Shown here: positions 54,194-64,000 of the stretch, one piece after another
Layout of the letters: every line of letters starts with the position of its first letter
How positions within the stretch are numbered: the stretch's first letter is position 1
Source of the DNA: Mantamonas sphyraenae
Taxonomy: Eukaryota > CRuMs > Mantamonadidae
Reading direction: 5' to 3'
NCBI GenBank assembly: GCA_026936335.1
Contig: JAPMXV010000033.1
Location: 62,001 to 126,000, forward strand
Length of the DNA: 64,000 nt
Notes under the pieces: model-generated
The model's input: only the letters and a program-made list of their open reading frames with translations
Database searches by the model: none
What the model was told of the DNA's origin: nothing
Translations under genes and position numbers: made by a program

Positions 54194-55720
54194 ATGTCAC
54201 AGCAACCGTCGTTGTTTGTGATCCACTTTCCAGAAAGCATCGAGGACCCGGGCGCAGGGGAGCGTTCCGAGTCGCGGGAGAGTCTGTTGGATGGCGGAGA
54301 GGGGAGCAGCAGCAGCGGTAGCAACAAGGGCGGGGAGGTGGGCACGCTGGCAAGTGCCACCTCGGGCGGCCGGCGGTCCTCGACAGACAGCAGCGCATCG
54401 CGACCACGTCTGGGCAGCCGAGCGACACGGGAAGGGGGCCGTGTGGACGTACGCAAACAGATGAACAAGGCGGTGCAGCGTATGCAGCTGTCGGACGCGT
54501 TTTGGGTCAAAGGGGAGGACGGACTGTGGCAACTGAGCTTTGTGTGCCCCGTGCACAAGTACAACCAAGTGCTGCACCATTTGGTGGACGACCTGGGCGT
54601 GGGCAGTGACTTTGGCCAACTGCACGTGAGTCCGTTGCAACTCACCACAGCCGACCGCACACAGGAGGAGGGCAAGGACGAACTCCACGAAGCCACCGTC
54701 CGCTTCGAAACCATGAGCCGCATCATGGACAACACACAAGAGGCTGCACGCTTTGGCTTTGACTTTGTCCTCCTCCTCACTGTCGCCAGCACCCTCAGTG
54801 CCTTGGGACTGACCATTGGCAACTCCATCTGGCTGGTCTCCTCCATGTTGGTCTCTCCCGTCATGCGACCCATCCTCTCCATCACATTTGGTGTTCTTGT
54901 GGGCAACAGGGATATGATCCGCACAGGCATCACAAGCAACCTTCTGGGCCTCCTCCTCTCCGTCACAGTCGGCTTTGTGGTCGGTTCCGTGTTCTCCCTC
55001 GCAACCACCCTCCCGCTGCCCTCCGAGGAGATGCTACGTCGTTCCTTGGACGCAGACTTTGTTTACGGCGTCGTGGTGGCTCTGGTGAGCGGTGTGGGCG
55101 TGGCTCTGGGTGTGTTGGGTGGCAACACAAGCTCGCTCGTCGGCGTCGCCTTGTCCGCCTCCCTTCTGACTCCGTTTGTCAATGCCGGCCTGTCGTGGAG
55201 CGTGTATGCCTTTCAACAGGACCACGGCAGCACCATAGCCCAGCAAGTGTTGCAACTGGGCAACGCCTCCCTCTTTCTCGGCTTCCTGAACATTGTGTGT
55301 GTGTTTTGCTCCGCCCTGCTGGTCTTTAAGATCAAGGAGGCGGCACCCATCGAAGGCAAGAACCCACTGTGGGCCCATGGCATCCACGAGCTGCGTCGTT
55401 TCCACGCCAAGACCGTGTCCAAGAACATGGGCGAGCAGGTGGTGATGGAGTTGGGCCAGATGGGACCCAACATGTCTGCCCTCCTCACCTACTCGCCCCA
55501 CCGCAACAACACCCAAAGCGACGGCCGCGACTTTGACGCCGCCATTGCCTTTGGCACCAACAGCAGCGTGGGCAGCACCAGCGACCTCGGACTGCGCAAG
55601 CACGTCCTCATGCGCCACCATCTGCAACAGGAGGCCCTCAGGAAACGCATGGATAGCAGCAAAACACACAGTCCTCGCCTGGAGGATGTTTTCGAACGCC
55701 CCGAGCCCGAGGACGATTGA
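54194..55720 (+). CDS. DUF389-family membrane protein
   Basis: Intronless, 508 residues. The first ~180 residues are cytosolic, beginning with a Ser/Gly-rich segment and then a small alpha/beta region. The DUF389 core starts at FDFVLLLTVASTLSALGLTI and contains SIWLVSSMLVSPVMRPILSI, the family's most conserved stretch, then further helices to about residue 390. The tail is cytosolic and charged. DUF389 proteins are mainly bacterial and archaeal, with scattered eukaryotic members; their function is unknown. The lack of introns is compatible with a transferred origin, but many neighbours are also intron-poor. Start: the first ATG, 83 bp from the divergent gene. Confidence 0.85.
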   Translation: MSQQPSLFVIHFPESIEDPGAGERSESRESLLDGGEGSSSSGSNKGGEVGTLASATSGGRRSSTDSSASRPRLGSRATREGGRVDVRKQMNKAVQRMQLSDAFWVKGEDGLWQLSFVCPVHKYNQVLHHLVDDLGVGSDFGQLHVSPLQLTTADRTQEEGKDELHEATVRFETMSRIMDNTQEAARFGFDFVLLLTVASTLSALGLTIGNSIWLVSSMLVSPVMRPILSITFGVLVGNRDMIRTGITSNLLGLLLSVTVGFVVGSVFSLATTLPLPSEEMLRRSLDADFVYGVVVALVSGVGVALGVLGGNTSSLVGVALSASLLTPFVNAGLSWSVYAFQQDHGSTIAQQVLQLGNASLFLGFLNIVCVFCSALLVFKIKEAAPIEGKNPLWAHGIHELRRFHAKTVSKNMGEQVVMELGQMGPNMSALLTYSPHRNNTQSDGRDFDAAIAFGTNSSVGSTSDLGLRKHVLMRHHLQQEALRKRMDSSKTHSPRLEDVFERPEPEDD

Positions 55721-56280
55721 CAATGGAGAGGGAAAGGGAATCTTGGAGAATGGAACGTTTTGTTTCCGCTGCCTGCGTGCGAATGGCTGCGTTGTGCGCT
55801 CTGTGTGCATGTGCAAGGGAGGCCATGGTCTGTGTGCCACGCATGAACAACTGACATGCATGTGTCAAGGATGCGTGGAAGCGGTGGGGAGGGCAAAAGC
55901 ACATGCACAATACGGCCAAGCACACAAAACGGAGCAACCACAACCACACATGGACAGTGGACATGGCACAACGGTACGAGGAAGAAACAGGCAAAATGTG
56001 CGATTCCGATTCCAGGGCAAAAAACCGAGTCATTGCCACAATGAGCTGCACGGCTGCCAGACAAAGGTCGCGTGTTCTGGATTGAAGGTTTGATCTGCCG
56101 CGCAGACGCCCAAACACGCCCAAGGAGGCACGGTGCGACCGGCAACAAGGCCGGTCTTTGCACAACACCAGCGGGCGTGCACGCTTTTTGGTGCAACGTT
56201 GGGGTCGAAAGACGGGGAACGTTTTGGAAAACTGGACCAGCGAGCGCACACGCACGCTCACGCACCCGAAACCCATCTGA
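55721..56280. other. Intergenic spacer between DUF389 and DHTKD1 genes
   Basis: 560 bp without a recognisable gene. It is A/C-rich on plus. Long minus-strand frames here have unbiased, Cys/Arg-rich composition and look random. It presumably holds the 3' UTR of the DUF389 gene and the promoter of DHTKD1. Confidence 0.5.
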
Positions 56281-59200
56281 ATGGTGAGTGTCCATTGCCA
56301 TGCGTGAATGCTTGCGATTTCTGCACGCGACGGTCTGGCGAAAGGGTTGCTGTTCTGACACGTGCACACAGTTTCAACGCAGCGCACGGCCGGCAAAGGC
56401 GGCAGGACGCGGCTTGCACACGAGCGCCTCGGTGAGCGCGATCAACTGGAAGTCGTCCAGCGTGGCTCAGCGAGCCATGAACCGCGTGCAACGCTTTGTT
56501 GATGCACATCGCATGCATGGACACCTGCGTGCAGATCTGGATCCTCTGGGGCTGACTGCAGCAGCGTAAGTGGCTGCCCTTGAAGAAAGGCCGGGGCGAG
56601 GTCTGGTTTTGGGCGCGCCTCTTTGTCTGACGCTCGCTCTCTCTTCCCAAAAACACACACAGCGACGTTCCCCACCTCACCCTGAAGCACTACGAGCTGG
56701 ACCAGATCCCCAGCGACACGGTGTTCCCCACGGAAGGCCTGCTGCACATGGTGAGTTGCACGCAGAGAGACGCCCCCGGCCGTGCGTGCGCCAAGAGAGT
56801 GTGTGAACCAGTGGCTCCTTGTGTGCCACGACTCCGGACACCCACGACATAACCGGCCACTGACACACCCCCAACACCAACCTGCGTCTGCATACGCCTC
56901 TCTCCCTCCCCCCTCACACACACACACACACACACACACCTCTCTCTCTGTGTCTGTGCAGCCGGATGGACGCAGCGAGGCGACGCTGGCGGAGATTGTG
57001 GAGGTTGTGCAGAGGGCGTACACGGGCAAGGCGGCGGTGCAGTTTATGCACTGTTCGCCCGAACAGGCGGAATGGTGGGCGCAGCGTGTGGAAACAGGGG
57101 CTGTGAATGGGCAGCTGGAGAACGAGGAGGCACGACGAGTGTGGCAGATCTTGCAGGAGTCGGAGCAGTTTGACAAGTTCATGCAGGTCAAGTTCCGCAA
57201 TGTCAAGCGGTATGCACTGGAGGGAGCCGAGTCGATGTTGGTGGCCGTCGATTCGCTGTTCAAGGAGGCGGCAGAACGGGCAGGTGTGCGTGAGGCTGTC
57301 GTGGTCATGCCCCATCGCGGACGTCTCAACCTGTTGGCCAACCACATGCCGGGCTACCCGGCACGCAATGTCTTCCACAAGACGTCCGGTGGCCGCGAGT
57401 TTCCCGAATCGGTGCGAGGCGACGGCGACGTGCTGTCCCACCTGGCCGCGTCCAGCACGTGGCAATGGCCAGGCAGCGGTGCCGAGTTGTACGTGTCGCT
57501 GATCCACAACCCGTCGCACCTGGAAGTGGGCAACCCCGTGGCAATGGGCAAGGTGCGTGCCAAGCAGGACGGCCGCCGCGGCGACGGCGACGGCGAGAAG
57601 GACCCCGCCGCCTCCTTGTGCCTGCAAATCCACGGTGACGCCGCCTTTACGGGCCAGGGCGTCAATGCAGAGGCGTCGCACATGGCCGCGTTGCAAAACT
57701 ACACCGTGCAGGGATCGGTGCACCTCATTGTCAACAACCAGCTGGGGTACACGACTGCGGCTGCCAACGGACGTGCCACACGCCACGCTGCCGATCAGGC
57801 ACGCGGATGGGGCGTGCCCACCATTGCGGTGAATGCAGACTCACCCGAACATGTCTACGCGGCCTCTCAGCTGGCCATGCAGTACCGCCGCGAATTCAAC
57901 TCGGATGTGTTTCTGGAGCTGGTGGGCTACCGACGACACGGCCACAACGAGCTGGACGAGCCGCGCTTCACCCAACCGATCATGTACCAGGCCATTACGG
58001 CGCAGCCCTCGGTGGCTGCCCTCTACGGCAAGCAGCTGATCGACCGCGGCGTCATCAGTTCGGATGATGTGCAGCAATTGGTGGCACGCAGCGACGCCCA
58101 TTACAACGAGGAACTCGCCGCCGTTGCCGACCACAAGCCCCAGGGGGCTCACCTCCAGGGCAAGTGGAAGGGCATGCGGCAGGTGGCACCCAACGACCTG
58201 GTGGAAGATGTGCAGACAGGCGTGGACACAGAAGTGCTGCGTGAGATCGGACGTGCCAGTGTCACCGTGGCCACCGAGGACAAGTTTGAGGTGCACGGAC
58301 GCATTGCACGCCACCACATCAAGAGCCGACTGGCAAAGGTGGACGCAGGCGAGGGTCTGGACTGGTCCACGGCCGAAGCCATGGCGTTTGGCTCACTCAT
58401 GTTGGACAAGTATGGTGTGCGCATCAGCGGACAGGACGTGGCGCGGGGTACGTTTAGCCAGCGCCACGCAGAGCTGTACGACCAGACGGGACAGCATGGG
58501 TACATCCCGCTGAACCACATGCGTGGGCCTGGGGAGCAGGGCAAGCTGCAGCTTGCATGCAGCAACCTCAGCGAGCTCGCGGTGATGGGATTTGAGTATG
58601 GTTACTCCATGGAGGATCCGTCGAACCTGGTTCTGTGGGAGGCCCAGTTTGGCGACTTTAACAACTCGGCCCAAATGGTCATCGACCTGTTTCTGGCCAC
58701 GGGCGAAAGCAAGTGGCTGCGCCAGAGCGGCCTGACGCTGCTGCTGCCCAACGGCTGGGAGGGAGGAGGCCCCGAGCACAGCAGCGCACGCGTGGAACGC
58801 TTCCTTCAACTCACAGACAGCGACATCGACGGCGCCGACGAGGACATCAACTTCCAGGTGGCCAATTGCACCACGCCTGCAAACTACTTCCACCTCCTGC
58901 GTCGCCAGATGCTGCGTCCGTTCCGCAAGCCCCTGGTGGTGGCCACGCCAAAGAACCTGCTGCGTCACCCGGCCTGTGTCTCCTCCCTGGAGGACATGGC
59001 CCCGTCCACCACGTTTTCGCCCGTGTACACCGACGAGGGTGTCAGCGCAGACGCCGTGGAAACCGTGCTGATGTGTTCCGGTCGTGTCTACTACGATCTG
59101 CTGGAGCACCGCAAGGAACATGCCATCGACAACGTGGCCCTGGTGCGTGTCGAGCAGCTGGCCCCGTTCCCTTACTACCACCTGCGCACCGTCCTGGACC

Positions 59201-59409
59201 AGTATCCCAACGTCCAGCGCTACACCTGGGTGCAGGAGGAACCAGAGAATCAGGGTGCCTACATTTACGTCAAGGATCGCATCACGCGTGTCACCCAGCA
59301 GCCCCTCGATTACGTCGGACGCAACGCATCCGCCGTCGTCGCCTCGGGCTTCTCCTCTGTGTTTAAGCAGCAACAGGAAGCTCTTCCGAAGCGTGCCTTT
59401 GGCCTGTAA
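56281..59409 (+). CDS. DHTKD1: 2-oxoadipate dehydrogenase E1 (DHTKD1-like), mitochondrial
   Basis: This thiamine-diphosphate E1 oxidatively decarboxylates 2-oxoadipate in lysine/tryptophan breakdown. Proposed exons 56281-56283, 56372-56565, 56663-56750 and 56962-59409; 910 residues (human 919). The presequence FQRSARPAKAAGRGLHTSAS looks mitochondrial. It follows LDPLGL, VVMPHRGRLNLLANHM, a FPESVRGDGDVLSHL block that fits DHTKD1 rather than OGDH, and LIHNPSHLEVGNPVAMGK. Cofactor and core motifs are IHGDAAFTGQGVNAE, VNNQLGYTT, GHNELDEPRFTQP, YIPLNHM, WEAQFGDFNNSAQ, GPEHSSARVERFLQ and WVQEEPENQGAY. The first coding exon would be just ATG followed by gtgagt; if unspliced, translation could start at ATG 56300 in the same frame with a less typical leader. 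Confidence 0.93.
56915..56939 (+). repeat. (CA)n run in DHTKD1 intron 3
   Basis: About 12 CA units lie 22 bp before the 3' splice site tctgtgcag. Confidence 0.85.
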
Positions 59410-59418
59410 AGGGAGCTT

Positions 59419-59439
59419 GTGTGTGTGTGTGTGTGTGTG
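59419..59439 (+). repeat. (GT)n run after the DHTKD1 stop
   Basis: About ten GT units begin 10 bp downstream of the DHTKD1 stop, in the 86-bp gap to the convergent METTL13 gene. A similar GT run follows the ZMYND10 stop. Confidence 0.85.
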
Positions 59440-59495
59440 GAGGACAATTCACCAAAGCACGTCGTCACATGGATGCATTGTTGCTGAATGTCCCT

Positions 59496-62114
59496 TCACC
59501 TGCGTCCTTTTTTGCCCTTTCCCCCCTTCTTGCCCTTGCCTTTGCCTCCCTTCTTGCTGCTGTTGTTCTTGCGCTGCTGCTCTCTCTTTTCCCTCTGCTG
59601 TTGCTCCAGCTGCTGCTGTTCCAACGTGGCTGGGTCGACGTACAGAGCCAGTCGTTCGAGCCACGGTTGCAATTCCAGGTCGATGCCGTCCAGGCCGTAC
59701 ACCCCAATGGCCAGGGCAGCCTCCTCCAGGGCCGTTTGCAGGGGCGGCGTCGCTTGCGGCTGTTTGAAGGCGTACACGATGCGGTTGACGTCGTCGGGCA
59801 CGCTGAGCACAAACACGGTGCCAAACACACTGGTTAGACCCGCCATGACGCTGTGGTACAGGGACATGGAGCGACAAACGAGATTGAGCACCAACACACC
59901 GTCGTGCACCAGACACGCAGCCACGTCCGACAGGAACGACGTGGTCACAAACGCCTGCGGCGGACAACTCATCCCCACCGAATTGTCCTTGGAATCGACG
60001 TCAATCATGATGAGATGGCGCTTGCCATTGTGTGCAGCGCTGTCGTCGTTGCTGCTGCTGCTCTCTCGGCCGGCCTTTGCCTCTGCGCTGATATGTGTCA
60101 AGCCGTCGGCGACGGTGACTTGCATGCGGTCGTCCTGCACAAAGCCAAAGTGATCGCTGGCCACCTGTACCACCACAGGGTCCAGTTCCACCACATGCAT
60201 GCTCACGTCGGCAAACGCACTGTGCACAAACATGGGCAAGGACCCCGAACCCAGGCCCACCAGCAGCATGTCCACCTGGCCACGCTGCACCTTTCCCTCC
60301 TCCATCTGCTTCTTTTGTGCCTCCACACGCTGCCTCGCTGCCTGTGCACGCTTCTTCTGTGCCATGGCTGCCCTCTCCTGCTGCTTCTTGCCCCCCCGAG
60401 ATGCCGATGATGCGGTCGATGTGGACCCACTGCTGCTGCTGCTGCTACCGCTGCTGTCCTGTTCCTGACCCTGGTACCCGCATGCGTCGTTGCCAGTGGC
60501 CCACCATCCATCGGCCATGGGATTGCCCAGCAGCGCCAGCCCGGCCACCATGGCCTTGTGGTGGTCAAACATGAGGTATCCCGGATCCAGCACATGTGTC
60601 CACTCACCCGTCTGCTCGTCTTTGCGCGGCACAAAACGTGCTTCCGATTGCACCAGCCCCAAATCGCTGGAAAACACAAGGCGACGCAGGAACGGTTCGG
60701 GCTTGCCCTCGTCACCGTCGTCATCATCATCGCCAATCAGTTCGCTCACCTGCTCCACATACACCTGCCCATTGAGTTCCGAGGTGCACTGTGCGACGAG
60801 GTTGCGCTCGCCGATGCCGTCGTCCAGGCTGAGAAACGGGATGTTGCCCTGAGCATGCTGTGTGCTGGCACTCTGAGGAATCACCTGCACAATCTTTGGC
60901 GTCAATTCCTCCTTGACTGCATCCAAATCCGTGTACTCCTGTCCCGGTGTCATCATGGCGATCAGCAGGCGCTTGTAACCGCACATGGCAGCCAGCTGGA
61001 ATTGCCCTTCCTCCTGCGCAAACAGAAACTCCTTTTCGCGCGCCTGCGGCACAATAAACACGGCACATTCGTCCTTAAAGGCCACTCGGTTGCCCTCCTG
61101 ATCCCTGTTCTTGCTGTCCACAATGACCAGACTGAAGCGGGGTGCACCTGCATCGCTGCTGTCGTACAACTGCAACTCTGTACGTGTGCCCGGATGGATG
61201 CGTTCCAGACGTGTGCGTGACTCGTAGGCCCATTGCATCTCCTTGATGAGAGCACAGGCCCATTGCACACTGCTCTCCTGCCCCACCGGTTGCTTGCCCA
61301 GGCTCTCGCCACTTTCGTCGTGCACCTCGATGTGTGCTCCATCCACAGAGGCCTCCCTGCGGCATGCAATCACAAATGGAAGCAGTTTGCTGTCCTTCAG
61401 CTGCAGTGGGTGCATGGCCACTGCGTACGCTGCTTTGCCCTGACGCGGACCGGCAAAGAAGCCCAGCAGGCACGTTGCAATGTGTTCCTGCAACAGTGAC
61501 ACACACACATACGTGCCCCCGTTACTGTCCAACACACGTGTGATTTCTCCAAACAGTCGCTCTGCCTCCTGCTTCACCTCCACCGTCGGTTCGCTCATGA
61601 GCGCATCCAACGCACCCTGCACCCCCCCCACCGCCCCGGGTGTGTGTGAGTCTCAAACGCAGGGTGGACACGGGACGAGGGAGGCCTCGACGCACTGTGG
61701 AATCATGATTTGCCCATGACTCACCTTGTCCAGAACACCCTGGAAGGCGCCGTCGTCGGCGTCCATGGCAAGCATGTCCATGACCTTGAATTGCAATCCG
61801 TCGCGACGGATGTTCTTGGCCGTTTGCTCGCGCACCACGAGTTCAGAAAAGTCGATGGCTGTGATGCGGTGGTAGCCGTCGTCATACATGTGTGCAGCCA
61901 GGTCGCTGTTGCCACAGCCCACCTCCATCACGTGTCCCTTGGGATCAAAGTGTCGCGCGAGGTGTGTGCGCAGTTGCTGGTACGAACCGTACCATTCAAA
62001 CGCCTTTTGCTTGCGTCCTTGGAAGAATGAGTCCCAATACTCCTTGTCCCGGAACTGGGAATACGACTTGGGAAGCAAGGAGGACGACGACGACGACGAT
62101 GACGACGACGACAT
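59496..62114 (-). CDS. METTL13: METTL13-like double methyltransferase (eEF1A methyltransferase family)
   Basis: METTL13 methylates elongation factor eEF1A at its N-terminus and at a lysine, using two methyltransferase domains. Exons 62114-61725 and 61616-59496 (phase 0) give 836 residues; animal forms are ~700. The protein opens with a run of about 11-12 Ser. Domain 1 begins YSQFRDKEYWDSFFQGRKQK and has SAM motif I VMEVGCGNSDLAAHMYDDG and ITAIDFSELVV. A middle FEAT-like region follows. Domain 2 near the C-terminus has the spermidine-synthase-type motif MLLVGLGSGSLPMFVHSA with VVELDPVVVQVA. An inserted Lys/Gln/Arg stretch (nt ~60300-60400) and a GKKGGKGKGKKGG tail account for part of the extra length. 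The acceptor of exon 2 is gtgcag after a G-rich intron end. Confidence 0.9.
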
Positions 62115-62262
62115 GATTTCGATGGTGCGGTGAGGGCATTGGACGTGCTTGGACTTTCTTCCAAACTGCACTTGGGAGATGGGATGGGATGCATTCAATG
62201 AGTGAAGTGCGTGGGATTGTGTCACTCGATGGGTCATGTGGGGGTGGGATCCAGGTCGCGCA

Positions 62263-63150
62263 TCACTTTCCAGGTTCGCCCTTGCTGCTCAGCTGCTTGC
62301 TGGTGGCCTCTGCCCACCACTCGAGCACAGCCAGAAACTCCTGGGCACGTCGGTGGTACGCATCGTCGGCAGGGGTGCCATCCTCGTTGGGGAAGGCCTC
62401 CCAGATCTTGGGAACCACCAGGGTCTTGGGCGATGCCACCGCTCCCAGCATGCTGAGGTAGTCCAGCAGGGCAGATCCAGCGCGGATTCCAGCAAAAGAG
62501 CCACCGCTGTACGTGACCACACCGCTCATCTTGTTGGAATACTCCTTCAGCAGGAAGTTCATCAGGTTCGCCAGCGCGGGGCTGAAAGAATGGTTGTACT
62601 CGGGACACACCACAATGATGGCCTGTGCATCATTGATGGTGTCACGGAACTTCTGGAGTGCCTCGGGAACCTCCTCACCCTCCTTATAATCAGAGTAGCG
62701 CTTCTTCAGCAGGCCAAACTCGTCATAGTCCAGCGCATCCACAAGCGTGGCTGTGTGGCCACGTCGCTCCACTTCACTGTGCACAAACTTGGCCAGTTTG
62801 ATGCCTGCGTGTGTCACAGGGACGGCACTCGGGGGTCAGAGAGACGACGGCCGGAACCGGAACCGGACTAGCGCAACCTTGGCAAAGTTGGCACGAAAAC
62901 AATTCCCCGCAAGACGCATGCGACATGTGGAATGGATGAGACACTCACCATGGCGGTTGTTGCGTACACTGCCACAGATGGTGACAATGTTGAGCGGCTC
63001 GTCGGTCGTGCGCTCTGCTTCTGCGATTTTGGAGTCGGTGGTGCTCTGGATTGTGACAAAAACCACGGGATCCGTCACCCCAGCCCCAACGTCAGCACGC
63101 ACACGCAGATGTGGTGTCCCCTCATCGCTCAATCTTGTCACATGACACAT
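62263..63150 (-). CDS. NADPH-dependent FMN reductase-like flavoprotein
   Basis: A flavodoxin-fold reductase expected to bind FMN and reduce quinones, metals or azo compounds. Exons 63150-62949 and 62804-62263 (phase 1) join at NNRHGIKLAKFVHSE; 247 residues, against a usual ~180-200. The FMN phosphate loop is seen in IVTICGSVRNNRHG and the family motif in VVCPEYNHSFSPALANLMNF; SGGSFAGIRAG follows. The first ~50 residues are extra and of uncertain reality; the ATG at 63150 is the first in frame, and an additional 5' intron ending at caatccag (about 63053) is possible. It lies 148 bp upstream of the METTL13 start on the same strand. Confidence 0.82.
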
Positions 63151-63453
63151 CTTCACCCGATTCCACTGACCATGATGGGCTGTTCCTCTGCAAGTTCGGA
63201 TGGGTTGGCAGCCGCAGAAGCCGCACAAGCAGCTATGCACACCACACCACACACCATCAGCCATGCACAGGCACTGGTGGACACTGTGGCAGATCTGACC
63301 ATGGGCTCAATTCAATTGGACAGGGCCTTGTTGAGAAAACAATGTTGTGTTGGCAGGAGCAGTGTGGGTGCATGCATCACCGTTCATCATTGTGTGCTCA
63401 AACAAACAAGCGCACACGTTTCCCCTCCCCTCTTCTCCTCCTCCCCACAAAGC
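63151..63453. other. Intergenic spacer
   Basis: About 300 bp between two minus-strand genes. CA-rich near 63238-63260 and pyrimidine-rich near 63420-63450 on plus. I see no gene or clear regulatory element. Confidence 0.5.
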
Positions 63454-64000
63454 TCACTCGGCGGTGTTGATGTTGCGAGGAATCTTCCAGCCAACCTCGT
63501 TGATCCACATGTCGGTAAAGACGTTGCGGAGCTTGGTGACCTCGCCCACAGAGGGGGTCTTGAACATCATCTGGTTGTCAGCAGACGGGTTGTACAGGTT
63601 CCACTTGGCAGGAGCGGTGTGGGGTCCCAGGTTGGGGTTGCCCGAGTGGGCAAAGTTGCCCCAGTACTGCTGGATCGTCTTGGACAGGGTCTCCTCCTCT
63701 GCAGTGACATTGTACATGGTCTGGGCCGTGTTGAACACAAAGGGCAACTCTTCGGCGTGGCACACGTAGTTGTAGCACTCGTAGTACTCGGGTCCCCAGG
63801 CGCCGTTGGGTCCCTTGCCGAAGCTCATCACGTGGTCAAAGAAGTAGCTGTACACGGGCGAGGGCTGTCCGTTGGCCAGCGCATACTTCATGGGAGCAAA
63901 GAACAGGTAATCCGTCCCCACCGGGGCCATGTCCCATCGCGAATCGGTGTGGTTCTGCTCCGGGTACAACTTGGTGATGCTGGGAAGGGCGTGGAAGGGA
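63454..64000 (-). CDS. Carboxylesterase/cholinesterase-family protein, 3' end only
   Basis: The last ~181 residues of a type-B carboxylesterase are visible; the frame runs off the right edge of the window. Family marks include VYSYFFDHV, the catalytic-His segment NYVCHAEELPFVF (compare HxxELPFVF in the family) and IQQYWGNFAHSGNPN, found near the C-terminus of nearly all members. The end is FTDMWINEVGWKIPRN with no GPI or membrane anchor. The Ser nucleophile and acidic residue must lie beyond the window. It is probably secreted or vacuolar. Codons are C/G-ending like those of the protease at the left. Confidence 0.9.
   Translation of the reverse strand, partial: PFHALPSITKLYPEQNHTDSRWDMAPVGTDYLFFAPMKYALANGQPSPVYSYFFDHVMSFGKGPNGAWGPEYYECYNYVCHAEELPFVFNTAQTMYNVTAEEETLSKTIQQYWGNFAHSGNPNLGPHTAPAKWNLYNPSADNQMMFKTPSVGEVTKLRNVFTDMWINEVGWKIPRNINTAE

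Noticed and set aside
55638-56396. 252- and 292-residue minus-strand frames upstream of DHTKD1
   Set aside because: Cys/Arg/His-rich random composition with no motif; one extends over DHTKD1 leader sequence.
56962-59409. 2-oxoglutarate dehydrogenase (OGDH) as the identity of the E1
   Set aside because: The DVLSHL and YIPLNHM blocks and the length fit DHTKD1 more closely; a database comparison would settle it.
1-64000. tRNA genes, transposons, CRISPR arrays, viral insertions
   Set aside because: I looked for B-box-like GGTTCGA words, terminal repeats and transposase, reverse transcriptase or integrase motifs and found none convincing.

Overview
The window is nuclear DNA from a gene-dense, GC-rich, probably single-celled eukaryote that builds motile cilia. 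Genes carry short GT-AG introns, use the standard stop codons, and include only-eukaryotic families: a Qa-SNARE, SCAMP, proteasome alpha-7, DDRGK1 of the UFM1 pathway, TBC Rab-GAP, an EPL1/PHD chromatin protein and CLU. RSPH9 (radial spoke head) and ZMYND10 (axonemal dynein assembly) imply a 9+2 cilium. Intergenic gaps are often under 150 bp. I cannot place the lineage; a free-living heterotrophic flagellate or amoeboflagellate fits, and the exact clade is open. I saw no tRNA, rRNA, CRISPR or transposon.

Left part (1-16.5 kb): the 3' part of a large multi-pass membrane protein, a papain-family protease, a HAD hydrolase with a frame break, ZMYND10 and an anoctamin, all on plus. Then, on minus, a large AAA ATPase/TPR protein like the C-terminal part of soluble adenylyl cyclase but with no cyclase domain, and a TBC Rab-GAP with three EF-hands.

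Middle (16.5-28.7 kb): two related minus-strand genes encode an unusual fusion of animal-type haem peroxidase, DOMON and cytochrome b561. They flank a plus-strand chromatin regulator with EPL1 and two PHD/extended-PHD cassettes. The stretch 4.8-25.2 kb contains at least seven single-base frame breaks, mostly in short homopolymers, so local sequence error is likely, though gene decay is not excluded.

Middle-right (28.7-43.6 kb): syntaxin-5 and SCAMP are divergent from a 58-bp gap, followed by RSPH9, DDRGK1 and PSMA3 in tandem. A minus-strand Cys-rich/RS-rich protein with a duplicated Cys module comes next. It is divergent from a strongly codon-biased gene for a 1360-residue surface protein with a membrane segment at each end and two Cys-rich DGCxCxCG modules. 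A membrane-anchored dual-specificity phosphatase follows.

Right part (43.6-64 kb): a 9.4-kb gene for a giant BTB-CLU-LamG-like-SPRY-UBA protein, an unknown four-helix membrane protein, a DUF389 membrane protein, mitochondrial 2-oxoadipate dehydrogenase E1 (DHTKD1-like), a METTL13-like double methyltransferase, an NADPH-dependent FMN reductase-like flavoprotein, and the 3' end of a carboxylesterase. The genes serve largely unrelated housekeeping, trafficking, ciliary and redox roles; beyond the paired peroxidases and the divergent trafficking pair there is no evident functional cluster. The best candidates for something undescribed are the peroxidase-DOMON-b561 fusions, the two-helix surface protein, the GCxxCGCxGCNP module protein and the BTB-CLU giant.
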